A stretch of DNA of 57,225 nt from Myxococcales bacterium (GTDB lineage: Bacteria; UBA10199; 2-02-FULL-44-16; JAAZCA01), in contig JAAZCA010000021.1 in the NCBI GenBank assembly GCA_012513515.1, forward strand, positions 1 to 57,225, read 5' to 3'. The position numbers and the translations under genes were made by a program. A model generated the notes under the pieces. It had not been told where the DNA came from. It made no database searches and saw only the letters and a list, made by a program, of their open reading frames with translations. Every line of letters begins with the position of its first letter. Within the stretch, counting starts at the first letter, position 1. Below are positions 27,731 through 34,923 of this stretch, piece after piece.

Positions 27731-28134
27731 TCGCAAAATTTGTTATATTCGGAATGCTGGGAATCTGCACTAACCTGTTTATAACCGCATTGTTTTCGAC
27801 GATCGCCAAGAGAAAGCTCGAACTAACTGGCGAGGCGTCTGTTGTCATGTTTCCTGTCTACGGACTCGTAGCATTCATCTATCCGGTCGTCGCAATACAT
27901 CTCAGCCACCTGGACTGGTATCTTCGCGGTGCAGCCTACATGCTCATCTTTTACGTATTCCAATATGTCATCGGCCTTGGCTTGACCAAGCTCAGGCTCT
28001 GCCCCTGGAACTATTCCGGCAGCTTCTCCCTGCATGGGCTGATAAGGTTGGCGGATGCGCCGATATGGTTCGGATGTGGGCTGGCTCTGGAGTGGATCTA
28101 TCCGATCGCCAAAGCTGCCGCGAATGTAATTTGA
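27727..28134 (+). CDS. Small membrane protein, ABC_trans_CmpB-like (PF06541 type)
   Basis: 135 residues with four predicted membrane helices. The segment LCPWNYSGSFSLHGLIRL followed by APIWFGCGLALEWIY is the pattern of the putative ABC-transporter type IV (CmpB) family, whose function is not established. Its start overlaps the activase stop (ATGA), which indicates coupled translation and perhaps a functional link such as anchoring or an enzyme acting on membrane substrates. Confidence 0.75.
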   Translation: MIAKFVIFGMLGICTNLFITALFSTIAKRKLELTGEASVVMFPVYGLVAFIYPVVAIHLSHLDWYLRGAAYMLIFYVFQYVIGLGLTKLRLCPWNYSGSFSLHGLIRLADAPIWFGCGLALEWIYPIAKAAANVI

Positions 28135-28175
28135 GACGCTTGAAGCCGTTGAAGTTCCGGGCTGTGCACAACATT

Positions 28176-28320
28176 GGAACCTCTGAAAAGCTAGCGGTAA
28201 CAATAACTTCGACCATGGACAATTGACCATCGACCAAAACATCAAGAAGCTAGAATCCAGAAGTGAGAAGCGAGATTTCTACAGGCGAGGTTTTTCTAGC
28301 TTCCAGCCTCTCGCTTCTGG
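28176..28320 (-). repeat. Composite non-coding dispersed repeat, copy B (inverted)
   Basis: Reverse complement of bases 6-150 with 138 of 145 positions identical, all seven differences being transitions. Both ends are sharp: after 28320 the sequence becomes the C-terminal coding remnant of a DUF1343 gene, and before 28176 it is the unrelated spacer after the CmpB-like gene. Copies A and B are about 28 kb apart in opposite orientation. Confidence 0.9.
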
Positions 28321-28475
28321 ACGAATTCGTCGGCGATATCCCTGCGATAGATCTTTTGACCGGGTCTGCGCAATTCAGAAAAAAAATCGACAACACTTCT
28401 ATGGAAGACCTCTTAAAACTATCTGAAACCCCGCAAGAATTTGCAGATAGAATCTCCGGTTATCTTTTGTATTGA
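28320..28475 (+). pseudogene. 3' remnant of a DUF1343 (NamZ-type) gene
   Basis: The frame just after repeat copy B encodes DEFVGDIPAIDLLTGSAQF, then about 32 further residues to a TAA. This resembles the C-terminal end of DUF1343/NamZ exo-beta-N-acetylmuramidases, in which a (Y)EF..D.PAIDLL.G segment is followed by a helix and ends in a short aromatic motif (here GYLLY). About 51 residues remain of a protein normally near 400. The rest is missing and the repeat sits at the break. The upstream continuation of this frame is repeat sequence and not coding. The family call rests on remembered pattern, not on a search. Confidence 0.55.
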
Positions 28476-28491
28476 ATAAAACTTCGGTCGG

Positions 28492-30426
28492 TCATCTGAC
28501 TGAGGTGCCGTTGGTAGACTTCAGATCCCCTAGGACAAGCCTGCCGTCTCTATTTTCGAAAAAAAGATGCTCTCTTGAAATGGTCGTTACGCCGCCAAAT
28601 ATTTCTCTTCCGACAATTCTTTTTTCACCGGGCCTTAAAATAAAATAATTAGATATCTGTTCATCGATACCTTGGTCATCCGAGGCGAAGAAAGTAAAAA
28701 CTCCAAGAGATACGACTAACCCCCCAGACCACGGGGCGTATTGAACTTTAGCAAAGCCGTCGCCCAAATTCACATATAGCGGAGTATTTGAATTTATATT
28801 GTACAGATATTCCACTCCAGGCTGCAAACGCCCCCTATAAAAATCCTTGTTATCAAATTCCGCTGAAAGCCCGTTTGTCGATTTCAGGTCTGTGATGACT
28901 ACCGAACCTTCACCCCTGTTTTCCAATTTCAGGTGTCTCGCTGAAACGGTTCTGTCATCGCCAAAGTCCGTTCGACCGAGCACGATAGAGGACCCGCTAG
29001 GAACCTGCACGATACGTGATCCATTTTTACCTACGATTCGAGCCATGATTGAATCGCCATCTAAGAACAGATCGACGTAACAGCTTCTGTTCAATACCAG
29101 CCTGAACGGACCCGTATTCTCTATTTCGGCACCATATCGAACGCCGGGGATTAAATTTGAACCAAAAAACAGCGCTTCCTTAGGGGCTCCACCATTGCCT
29201 AGCGTATTTCTAATCTCGGATTCAATCCCAGTTTCATATTCGAACATATCGAAATATTCTAGAAAATCACCAACTGATATATTGAAAACTTTTCCCGTGG
29301 AGTCGTGAGGATTCGATATGGTCAAAGTCTTATTTTTTGAGTTGTAATCGACGACTGTGTACATGTGACTTTCTACGAGCCATGAAGGAGCATTAGAAGG
29401 TTTGTAGATTTTAGTAGCCACATTCAGAATCGAAAAATTTATATTTGCCTTAAACTCTTCCAGCAAATCCATCGCTTCTTTTTTTGTGTACAAATACACT
29501 CTCTTCGAACGGGCCATCTTCCCCATTATAGCAAGCGACACCTCGGACTGATAGCCGCCCTCTACGGCGAGAAAGGTGTCCTGCCTCGTTTCGAACCAGC
29601 TACGATTTTCCTTTCTTCTCTTTGCATATGCGTACTCTATTATCTGAAATCCGAGATCTCCTCTTGAAAGCGACTTTAATTGAGTGTTTATTCCCTTCTT
29701 ATGAATTAGCCTACTCTTTAAATCGGATCGCTTCACTTTTATCGGCGTTTCATCATCGGCAAATCTTACCGTCCATCCATTTCCTTCTGGTTTGATCATC
29801 CTGGCAAATAAATGTCTGGCGTAAGGCTTACGCGCTAGAGCATAAAGATAGGCCAATAGATAACAGTTCCCCACGGAGCCCTGCTTGAATTGTGCCTTTT
29901 TTAGATTTGGAAATATTTCATCTATAAGCGCCTCCTCTTCAGGAGATAGCTTGCCTAAGCCAATGTCCTGCAAAGCATTAACGCTACCCGCTTCATGAAC
30001 GCCACGCGCAGGAAATGTAAAAAAGGCTGCGATCGCCTTGAGGAAACCGTTGAAGGAAGCGGGCATAGATTTGATCGCATCCGAGCCATCGCCTTCGGAG
30101 ATCGCTTCCGGGTTGGACCGTTTTGGAGCTGCGGCAGATGGCGGCGATTCAGACTCAACAAGTCCATATCTAGCGGCCTCTGCTATAAGGAAGTCGCGCC
30201 TAGCCATCATCGATGCGTGGCCGGAAGGGGCTTGCGTTAGAGGCTGCTGCGCCGCGGGCGTAGCCGCTGAATATCCGGACTGCGCATATGCAAGGTTGCT
30301 CCGCATAAAAGCGGCCGCTGGCGTGAGTGCAGGGGCAAAAGCCGGCTGGCAACCAATCGGGGGAAAGCCGAAAGGCTGAACCGTCACGGGCACGGGCGCT
30401 GGCAGGACTGGTTTTGGAGGTGCCAT
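28492..30426 (-). CDS. Calpain-like cysteine protease with two C-terminal FHA domains
   Basis: 644 residues. Residues 1-160 are Pro/Ala/Gln-rich and disordered, without a signal peptide. Residues about 161-400 match the calpain (C2) protease core: QGSVGNCYLLAYLYAL places the nucleophile at Cys188, ESHMYTVVDY places the His at 354, and LTISNPHDSTG gives the Asn at 372 in the position of the calpain NPWG motif. Two FHA domains follow. The first has LGR (about 483-485), SARH (496-499) and STNG (516-519). The second has VGRE (605-608), SREH (617-620) and STNG (637-640) and ends the protein. FHA domains bind phosphothreonine, so the protease may be recruited to Ser/Thr-kinase substrates. It stands alone, divergent from the radical SAM gene. 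Confidence 0.8.
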   Translation of the reverse strand: MAPPKPVLPAPVPVTVQPFGFPPIGCQPAFAPALTPAAAFMRSNLAYAQSGYSAATPAAQQPLTQAPSGHASMMARRDFLIAEAARYGLVESESPPSAAAPKRSNPEAISEGDGSDAIKSMPASFNGFLKAIAAFFTFPARGVHEAGSVNALQDIGLGKLSPEEEALIDEIFPNLKKAQFKQGSVGNCYLLAYLYALARKPYARHLFARMIKPEGNGWTVRFADDETPIKVKRSDLKSRLIHKKGINTQLKSLSRGDLGFQIIEYAYAKRRKENRSWFETRQDTFLAVEGGYQSEVSLAIMGKMARSKRVYLYTKKEAMDLLEEFKANINFSILNVATKIYKPSNAPSWLVESHMYTVVDYNSKNKTLTISNPHDSTGKVFNISVGDFLEYFDMFEYETGIESEIRNTLGNGGAPKEALFFGSNLIPGVRYGAEIENTGPFRLVLNRSCYVDLFLDGDSIMARIVGKNGSRIVQVPSGSSIVLGRTDFGDDRTVSARHLKLENRGEGSVVITDLKSTNGLSAEFDNKDFYRGRLQPGVEYLYNINSNTPLYVNLGDGFAKVQYAPWSGGLVVSLGVFTFFASDDQGIDEQISNYFILRPGEKRIVGREIFGGVTTISREHLFFENRDGRLVLGDLKSTNGTSVR

Positions 30427-30478
30427 TTCATCAATACTATCGTCAATTTCAGTTTAAAGTTGTCAAAAAATCAATTAT

Positions 30479-30506
30479 TTGCCAAAAATTTCAAAAACCG
30501 TATAAG
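30479..30506 (+). promoter_or_regulatory. Promoter of the radical SAM gene
   Basis: TTGCCA (30479-30484), a 16-base spacer and TATAAG (30501-30506). Transcription would begin around 30513, six bases from the ATG at 30519, and there is no Shine-Dalgarno sequence, so the message is probably leaderless. Confidence 0.55.
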
Positions 30507-30518
30507 TTTCAATATATT

Positions 30519-31445
30519 ATGACTTTAAATCAGGGACCATCATACTTGGAACTGTCGCGATGCGGGGAGCTTGAATCGCGGGCATCCGCCGCAATTGAGG
30601 CGATGGAGCGTTGCGACCTCTGTCCACGCGGCTGCAGAGTCAACAGGGCCTCCGGCGAGATCGGATTTTGCCGCGTGGGAAGAAAGGCCGGCGTTGCAAG
30701 CCACAATCTCCATTTCGGCGAGGAACCACCGATCACCGGAACGAAGGGATCGGGCACGATCTTTTTCACCGGATGCAATATGCGCTGCAAGTTCTGCCAG
30801 AACTATCCGATAAGCCAGAACGGAAATGGTGAGATAGTCTCTGCCGAGCGCCTCGCTGAAATGATGCTATCGCTTCAGGGGCGCGGCGCGCATAATATCA
30901 ACCTAGTCAGTCCGTCGCACATGGCCGCACAATTTTTGGAATCGCTTTGCATCGCTGCAAAGAAAGGGCTGCGCATTCCGATCGTTTACAACTCAAGCGG
31001 CTATGAGGGGATGAAAGCATTAAAACTCCTCGATGGAGTTATCGACATATACATGCCCGATATAAAATACGCTACCGCAGAGGCCGCGAAATTTTGCTCG
31101 TCGGCCCCGGACTACTGGAGGCATGCGCGCCCTGCGATCATTGAAATGTATAGACAGGTCGGAGCTCTCCAGATGGATGAGGAAGGAATAGGAGTTCGCG
31201 GCATGCTGATACGCCATCTCGTCCTGCCGAATGGACTTGCATCCTCCCGCGAAATTTTCCGCTTCGTCGCGGAGGAACTTGGTACCGACATCCCCGTAAA
31301 TCTGATGAGCCAGTACTTTCCTGCTCACGCCGCTGTCGACGACCCGATTCTTCGGCGCAAAATCACCAAAGAGGAATTTGAAGCGGCAAAAGAAGCGCTC
31401 CTTGAGTTCAATCTCGTCGAGGGATGGATGCAGGAGATGGAATAA
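30519..31445 (+). CDS. Radical SAM protein of the PflX / pyruvate-formate-lyase-activase-like group
   Basis: 308 residues. An N-terminal Cys-rich part (CDLCPRGCRVNR, then GEIGFCRVG) is followed by the radical SAM core with GCNMRCKFCQNYPIS near residues 86-100, whose CxxxCxxC ligates the [4Fe-4S] cluster. Later segments (MPDIKYATAEAAKF, RHLVLPNGLASS, LMSQYFPAH) are typical of the COG1313 (PflX) family. The substrate is unknown. The start at 30519 is preferred to one at 30327, which would read antisense through the calpain gene's 5' part. Confidence 0.9.
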   Translation: MTLNQGPSYLELSRCGELESRASAAIEAMERCDLCPRGCRVNRASGEIGFCRVGRKAGVASHNLHFGEEPPITGTKGSGTIFFTGCNMRCKFCQNYPISQNGNGEIVSAERLAEMMLSLQGRGAHNINLVSPSHMAAQFLESLCIAAKKGLRIPIVYNSSGYEGMKALKLLDGVIDIYMPDIKYATAEAAKFCSSAPDYWRHARPAIIEMYRQVGALQMDEEGIGVRGMLIRHLVLPNGLASSREIFRFVAEELGTDIPVNLMSQYFPAHAAVDDPILRRKITKEEFEAAKEALLEFNLVEGWMQEME

Positions 31446-31514
31446 ACTCCGATCAGCTTGATCGTGCTAGCCCTAAATCCTTTTCTCCAACTATCGAAGA
31501 GAACTTATAAAAAC

Positions 31515-31549
31515 TTGACAGCCGTCATATTATGAGCATATGATCATAA
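31515..31549 (+). promoter_or_regulatory. Promoter of the DUF134 operon with overlapping palindrome
   Basis: TTGACA (31515-31520), 18 bases, TATGAT (31539-31544). A 20-base near-perfect palindrome, TTATGA-8-TCATAA (31530-31549, one mismatched pair), covers the -10 box. A dimeric HTH protein binding there would block transcription. The first gene downstream encodes such an HTH protein, so autoregulation is the simplest reading. Confidence 0.6.
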
Positions 31550-31564
31550 CTGGATGGAGGTGAT

Positions 31565-31915
31565 GTGGTCCGACCGCAGAAATTGAGAAAGATAGGGTGT
31601 ACTCCTGAATCGCGTTATTTCAAGCCGAGGGCAACTCCCCTTTCCGAGCTAATCGAAGTGGTTCTGCCCCACGATGAACTCGAGGCCATACGCCTGCTCG
31701 ATCTTGAAGGGCTTTATCAGGAGGAGGCAGCGGAAAAAATGGGGGTTTCCAGACCCACAATCGGCAGAATTCTCGCACGGGCGAGAAAAACTATCGCAGA
31801 CGCTCTCATCAACGGCAAGGCGATTAAAATCGAGGGCGGAAAGATAGCGACGAATCAGATGCCGCCCGATTTCCCCAGAAGCAGGGGGAGGCACCGCAGG
31901 GGCGGCAGAAAATAA
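31565..31915 (+). CDS. DUF134 (UPF0251) helix-turn-helix protein
   Basis: 116 residues starting at GTG after TGGAGGTGAT. The body is the DUF134 pattern: RPQKLRKIG, then LPHDELEAIRLLDLEGLYQEEAA. Next comes a sigma-70-region-4-like HTH, AAEKMGVSRPTIGRILARAR (about 57-76). The C terminus is Arg/Gly-rich. DUF134 genes commonly sit beside NifX-like and MinD-like genes in anaerobes and are presumed regulators. The palindrome on its own promoter supports this. First gene of a six-gene run. Confidence 0.9.
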   Translation: MVRPQKLRKIGCTPESRYFKPRATPLSELIEVVLPHDELEAIRLLDLEGLYQEEAAEKMGVSRPTIGRILARARKTIADALINGKAIKIEGGKIATNQMPPDFPRSRGRHRRGGRK

Positions 31916-31929
31916 AAAAGGAGGACGAT

Positions 31930-32247
31930 ATGCCAAGAGGAGATGGAACTGGACCGATGGGAGGAGGGGCTATGACCGGAAGAGGAATGGGCTTTTGCGG
32001 AGGGTATCGCACAGGCGGCTTTGCCAATTATGGACGAGGTTTTTTCGGCGCCGGGCGCGGAGGAAGAGGAATGGGATGTCGTAATTACTATAGATGGGTG
32101 AACAACGTCCCGCAGGAATACGCACCGATATCACCTGAAGAGGAAAAAAAGTACGTCGCTGAAGATATCAAGGAGCTCGAACTGGAACTTCAGAAACTGA
32201 AAAAACATATGGCCGACCTTGAAGCGGCCTCTAAAAAGAAGGAGTGA
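31930..32247 (+). CDS. DUF5320 protein (Gly/Arg-rich with C-terminal coiled coil)
   Basis: 105 residues opening MPRGDGTGPMGGGAMTGRG, the signature of DUF5320. Residues 1-55 are rich in Gly, Arg and aromatic residues. Residues about 68-105 form a charged coiled coil (EEEKKYVAEDIKELELELQ). The function is unknown. The family recurs with DUF134 and NifX-like genes. A good ribosome site (AAGGAGGACGAT) precedes the ATG, 14 bases after the DUF134 stop. Confidence 0.88.
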   Translation: MPRGDGTGPMGGGAMTGRGMGFCGGYRTGGFANYGRGFFGAGRGGRGMGCRNYYRWVNNVPQEYAPISPEEEKKYVAEDIKELELELQKLKKHMADLEAASKKKE

Positions 32248-32249
32248 AA

Positions 32250-32609
32250 ATGAAAGTCGCGATAACATCATCCGGCAAATCACCGGATAGCGAGGTCGAT
32301 CAGCGTTTCGGACGCGCCTCTTATTTCGCAATCTACGACACTGAAAATGACACATTTTCCTTCGCCGACAACGCGCAGAATTTTAATGCTGCAAACGGCG
32401 CTGGGATACAATCGGCTCAGAATGTCGCATCGGCTGGCGCGCAGGTACTCATAACTGGAAACTGCGGTCCGAAAGCCTTCAGAACTCTCTCGGCGGCAGG
32501 AATTAAAGTCGTAATAGGTGCAACCGGCACAGTCAAAGAAGCCGCTACAAAATTCAAAAACGGCGAGATGTCATACGCCACCGATGCAAATGTAGAGGGG
32601 CATTGGTGA
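32250..32609 (+). CDS. NifX/NifB-like dinitrogenase-cofactor-domain protein (first copy)
   Basis: 119 residues of the MTH1175/TM1290-like fold. The start MKVAITSSGKSPDSEVDQRFG and the later ITGNCGPKAFRTL are typical. Members include the Desulfovibrio orange protein, which carries a Mo-Cu sulphide cluster. The ATG at 32250 follows AAGGAG with 7-base spacing. The frame could also start at a GTG six bases earlier. It ends inside the next gene's GTGA start. Confidence 0.92.
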   Translation: MKVAITSSGKSPDSEVDQRFGRASYFAIYDTENDTFSFADNAQNFNAANGAGIQSAQNVASAGAQVLITGNCGPKAFRTLSAAGIKVVIGATGTVKEAATKFKNGEMSYATDANVEGHW

Positions 32610-33469
32610 TAAAAATAGTGGTCGGCAGCGGCAAGGGAGGAACCGGCAAGACAACCGTCTCGCTCGGGCTCTCCCTTTCACTCGCTGAAAACAAAATGCC
32701 CGTGCAATACATCGACTGCGACGTAGAGGAACCAAACGCCCACCTCTTTTTCAAGGAAGCTGAATTCCAAAAAAGGGACGTCGAAGTTCTGGTGCCGGAA
32801 ATAGACAAGGCGCAGTGTAATTTCTGCGAAGAATGCGCAAAGTTCTGCGCCTACAACGCGCTCGCGATATTTCCGAACACCGCACTGGTATTTAACGAAA
32901 TGTGCCATAGTTGCGGCGGGTGCAAGATAGTCTGCCCACAAGGCGCCATCTCCGAAGTAAAAAGGAAGATCGGCGAAATACACACGGCTATCGCAAATAA
33001 TAAAGTACAAATATCCTACGGGAAATTAAATGTGGGGGAGACCCAATCACCTCCTCTTATCCGTGCTGTTAAAAAAGAAATTGCTGATAAAAACATAGCG
33101 ATAATAGACGCCCCGCCCGGGACGGCATGTCCATTCGTTGAAACGATAAGGCATGGTGACTTCTGCCTGCTCGTTACCGAACCTACGCCCTTTGGATTGC
33201 ACGACCTCAAAACAGCGGTCGAGGTCGTAAGCCTCATCGGAGTGCCTTTCGGCGTACTCATCAACAGATCGGATATAGGCGATTCCTCTGTGGAGGAATT
33301 TTGCTCGAATGAAAAAATACCTGTGTTGATGAAGATACCAAACGATCGGAATATAGCCGTGGCATATTCCAACGGCATGCCGATAACCGAAGCTGATCCA
33401 AAATATAAACTGGAGTTCATGGAGCTCCACAGGAAAATTTATGAAAGAGTTGGTAATCATAAGCGGTAA
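32606..33469 (+). CDS. MinD-superfamily ATPase with inserted 2x[4Fe-4S] ferredoxin domain (first copy)
   Basis: About 287 residues. A deviant Walker A KGGTGKTT near the N terminus is followed by DCDVEEPNAHL, then a ferredoxin insertion with CNFCEECAKFC and CHSCGGCKIVCPQGA, then the conserved DAPPGTACP and TEPTPFGLHDL segments. The GTG at 32606 (GTGA overlap) is preferred over TTG at 32603. Homologues in Desulfovibrio vulgaris are parts of the orange-protein (ORP) complex. The pair of such ATPases in tandem is conserved in anaerobes. Confidence 0.93.
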   Translation: MIKIVVGSGKGGTGKTTVSLGLSLSLAENKMPVQYIDCDVEEPNAHLFFKEAEFQKRDVEVLVPEIDKAQCNFCEECAKFCAYNALAIFPNTALVFNEMCHSCGGCKIVCPQGAISEVKRKIGEIHTAIANNKVQISYGKLNVGETQSPPLIRAVKKEIADKNIAIIDAPPGTACPFVETIRHGDFCLLVTEPTPFGLHDLKTAVEVVSLIGVPFGVLINRSDIGDSSVEEFCSNEKIPVLMKIPNDRNIAVAYSNGMPITEADPKYKLEFMELHRKIYERVGNHKR

Positions 33470-34313
33470 AGGAGGAACCGGCAAAACGAGCGTCACAGCC
33501 TCGCTTGCCGTTCTGGCTGAAAACGCGGTGCTCGCCGATTGCGATGTCGATGCGGCGGATCTGCACCTAATTCTCGAACCTGCAGCGAGCGAGCAGGGAG
33601 AATTCAAGTCAGGGCAGCTGGCCACGATAGATGAGGATTCCTGTATAGCTTGCGGTCAGTGCGAAGCTGTTTGCCGTTTCGGTGCCGTAACAAAAGCTGA
33701 CAATACGTACAGGATAGATCCGCTGGGATGTGAAGGATGCAAGACATGCGAAATAGTCTGTCCCGCAAATGCGATATCGATGCGCGAGAATATTTGTGGA
33801 AAATGGTATATCTCCAAAACCAGATGTGGAACGATGGTCCATGCAGCCTTAAAACCGGGAAGTGAAAATTCCGGCAAACTCGTCAGCCTGGTGCGAAAGA
33901 AGGCGCGCGAGCAGGCGGAAAAATCAGGCACCAGCATGATAATCGTGGACGGACCTCCCGGGATAGGATGCCCCGTCATAGCCTCTATAGGAGGCGCCTC
34001 TATGGTGATGATAGTCACCGAACCGACGCAGTCAGGGCTTCATGACTTGAAAAGGGTTATCGGTTTGGCCGCACATTTTAAGGTGCCGGCCTGCGCATGC
34101 ATAAATAAGTACGACATCAATGAAGATTTATCCTATTCGATAGAAAAATTTTGCAACAACAACGGCGTAGAGGTACTAGGCAAAATTCCATACGACCTGA
34201 ACGTAACCAAGTCGATGCTGAAGAAAAAAAGCATAGTTGAATATTCGGATGGAGATTCATCCGCGGAAATTCGAAACATATGGACTGCTATAAAACTTAA
34301 ACTCCGAAACTAG
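33441..34313 (+). CDS. MinD-superfamily ATPase with inserted 2x[4Fe-4S] ferredoxin domain (second copy)
   Basis: 290 residues, paralogous to its neighbour. It has SGKGGTGKTSVTASLAV, DCDVDAADLHL, ferredoxin motifs CIACGQCEAVC and CEGCKTCEIVCPANA, and VDGPPGIGCPV and TEPTQSGLHDLKR. Its start lies 29 bases inside the upstream gene, a strong sign of coupled expression. The two ATPases probably form a heterodimer, as their conserved pairing suggests. Confidence 0.93.
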   Translation: MKELVIISGKGGTGKTSVTASLAVLAENAVLADCDVDAADLHLILEPAASEQGEFKSGQLATIDEDSCIACGQCEAVCRFGAVTKADNTYRIDPLGCEGCKTCEIVCPANAISMRENICGKWYISKTRCGTMVHAALKPGSENSGKLVSLVRKKAREQAEKSGTSMIIVDGPPGIGCPVIASIGGASMVMIVTEPTQSGLHDLKRVIGLAAHFKVPACACINKYDINEDLSYSIEKFCNNNGVEVLGKIPYDLNVTKSMLKKKSIVEYSDGDSSAEIRNIWTAIKLKLRN

Positions 34314-34372
34314 CCGACAAAAGCGGCGGCATGATGCCAGTACCGCTTCGGCAAAAAATGAAAGGTGTAAAT

Positions 34373-34711
34373 ATGAAAATAGCGATACCTGTAACCGATG
34401 GAAAGTTGTGCATGCATTTCGGTCACTGCGAAGAATTCGCGCTCTTCAAAGTGGATGCGACCAACAAATCTGTGCTGGGCAAAGAAGTGATATCCGCCCC
34501 GCCGCACCAGCCTGGACTTTTGCCCGGATGGCTTGCGGATAGAGGAGCCGATGTAGTAATTGCAGGTGGAATGGGTTCTCGCGCCCAGGACCTTTTCTCC
34601 GAAAAGAAAATAAAGGTCGTAGTCGGCGCCTGCGGAGAAAATCCTGAAGATATCGTAAAAGACTACCTGAACGGCTCACTACAAACAGGCAATAACGCCT
34701 GCGACCACTGA
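34373..34711 (+). CDS. NifX/NifB-like dinitrogenase-cofactor-domain protein (second copy)
   Basis: 112 residues: MKIAIPVTDGKLCMHFGHC, PGLLPGWLADRGADVVIAGG and MGSRAQDLFSEKKIKVVVGA are the recognisable points. A Cys-containing HFGHCEEF loop near residues 15-22, absent from the first copy, and a C-terminal CDH resemble the metal-binding variants of the family. The ATG at 34373 follows AAAGGTG. It lies 59 bases after the second MinD and closes the cluster. Confidence 0.9.
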   Translation: MKIAIPVTDGKLCMHFGHCEEFALFKVDATNKSVLGKEVISAPPHQPGLLPGWLADRGADVVIAGGMGSRAQDLFSEKKIKVVVGACGENPEDIVKDYLNGSLQTGNNACDH

Positions 34712-34923
34712 CAAGGCTTCCGACATCTCCTCGTATTCAGAGTACCGGGTCGCTACAAAGAAAACCATATCGCTGAGCGATGCCGACACCCCTACAGGAC
34801 GCGGCAAAATCTGATCAGCGCTGTATTTAAACACCCCTTATTTGATTTGCCTATGCCATACATTTCTGATAGCGCTTCAACCACTTCGGGGGTGCCTCCG
34901 GACAGAATTTGCGAGGAATCGAT

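Noticed and set aside
34679-34834. A 51-codon minus-strand frame (GTG start at 34834) in the spacer before the aminotransferase gene, with a fairly natural-looking composition
   Set aside because: The ribosome site is too close to the GTG, the frame runs into the end of the NifX-like gene, and no family is recognised. It is most likely chance.
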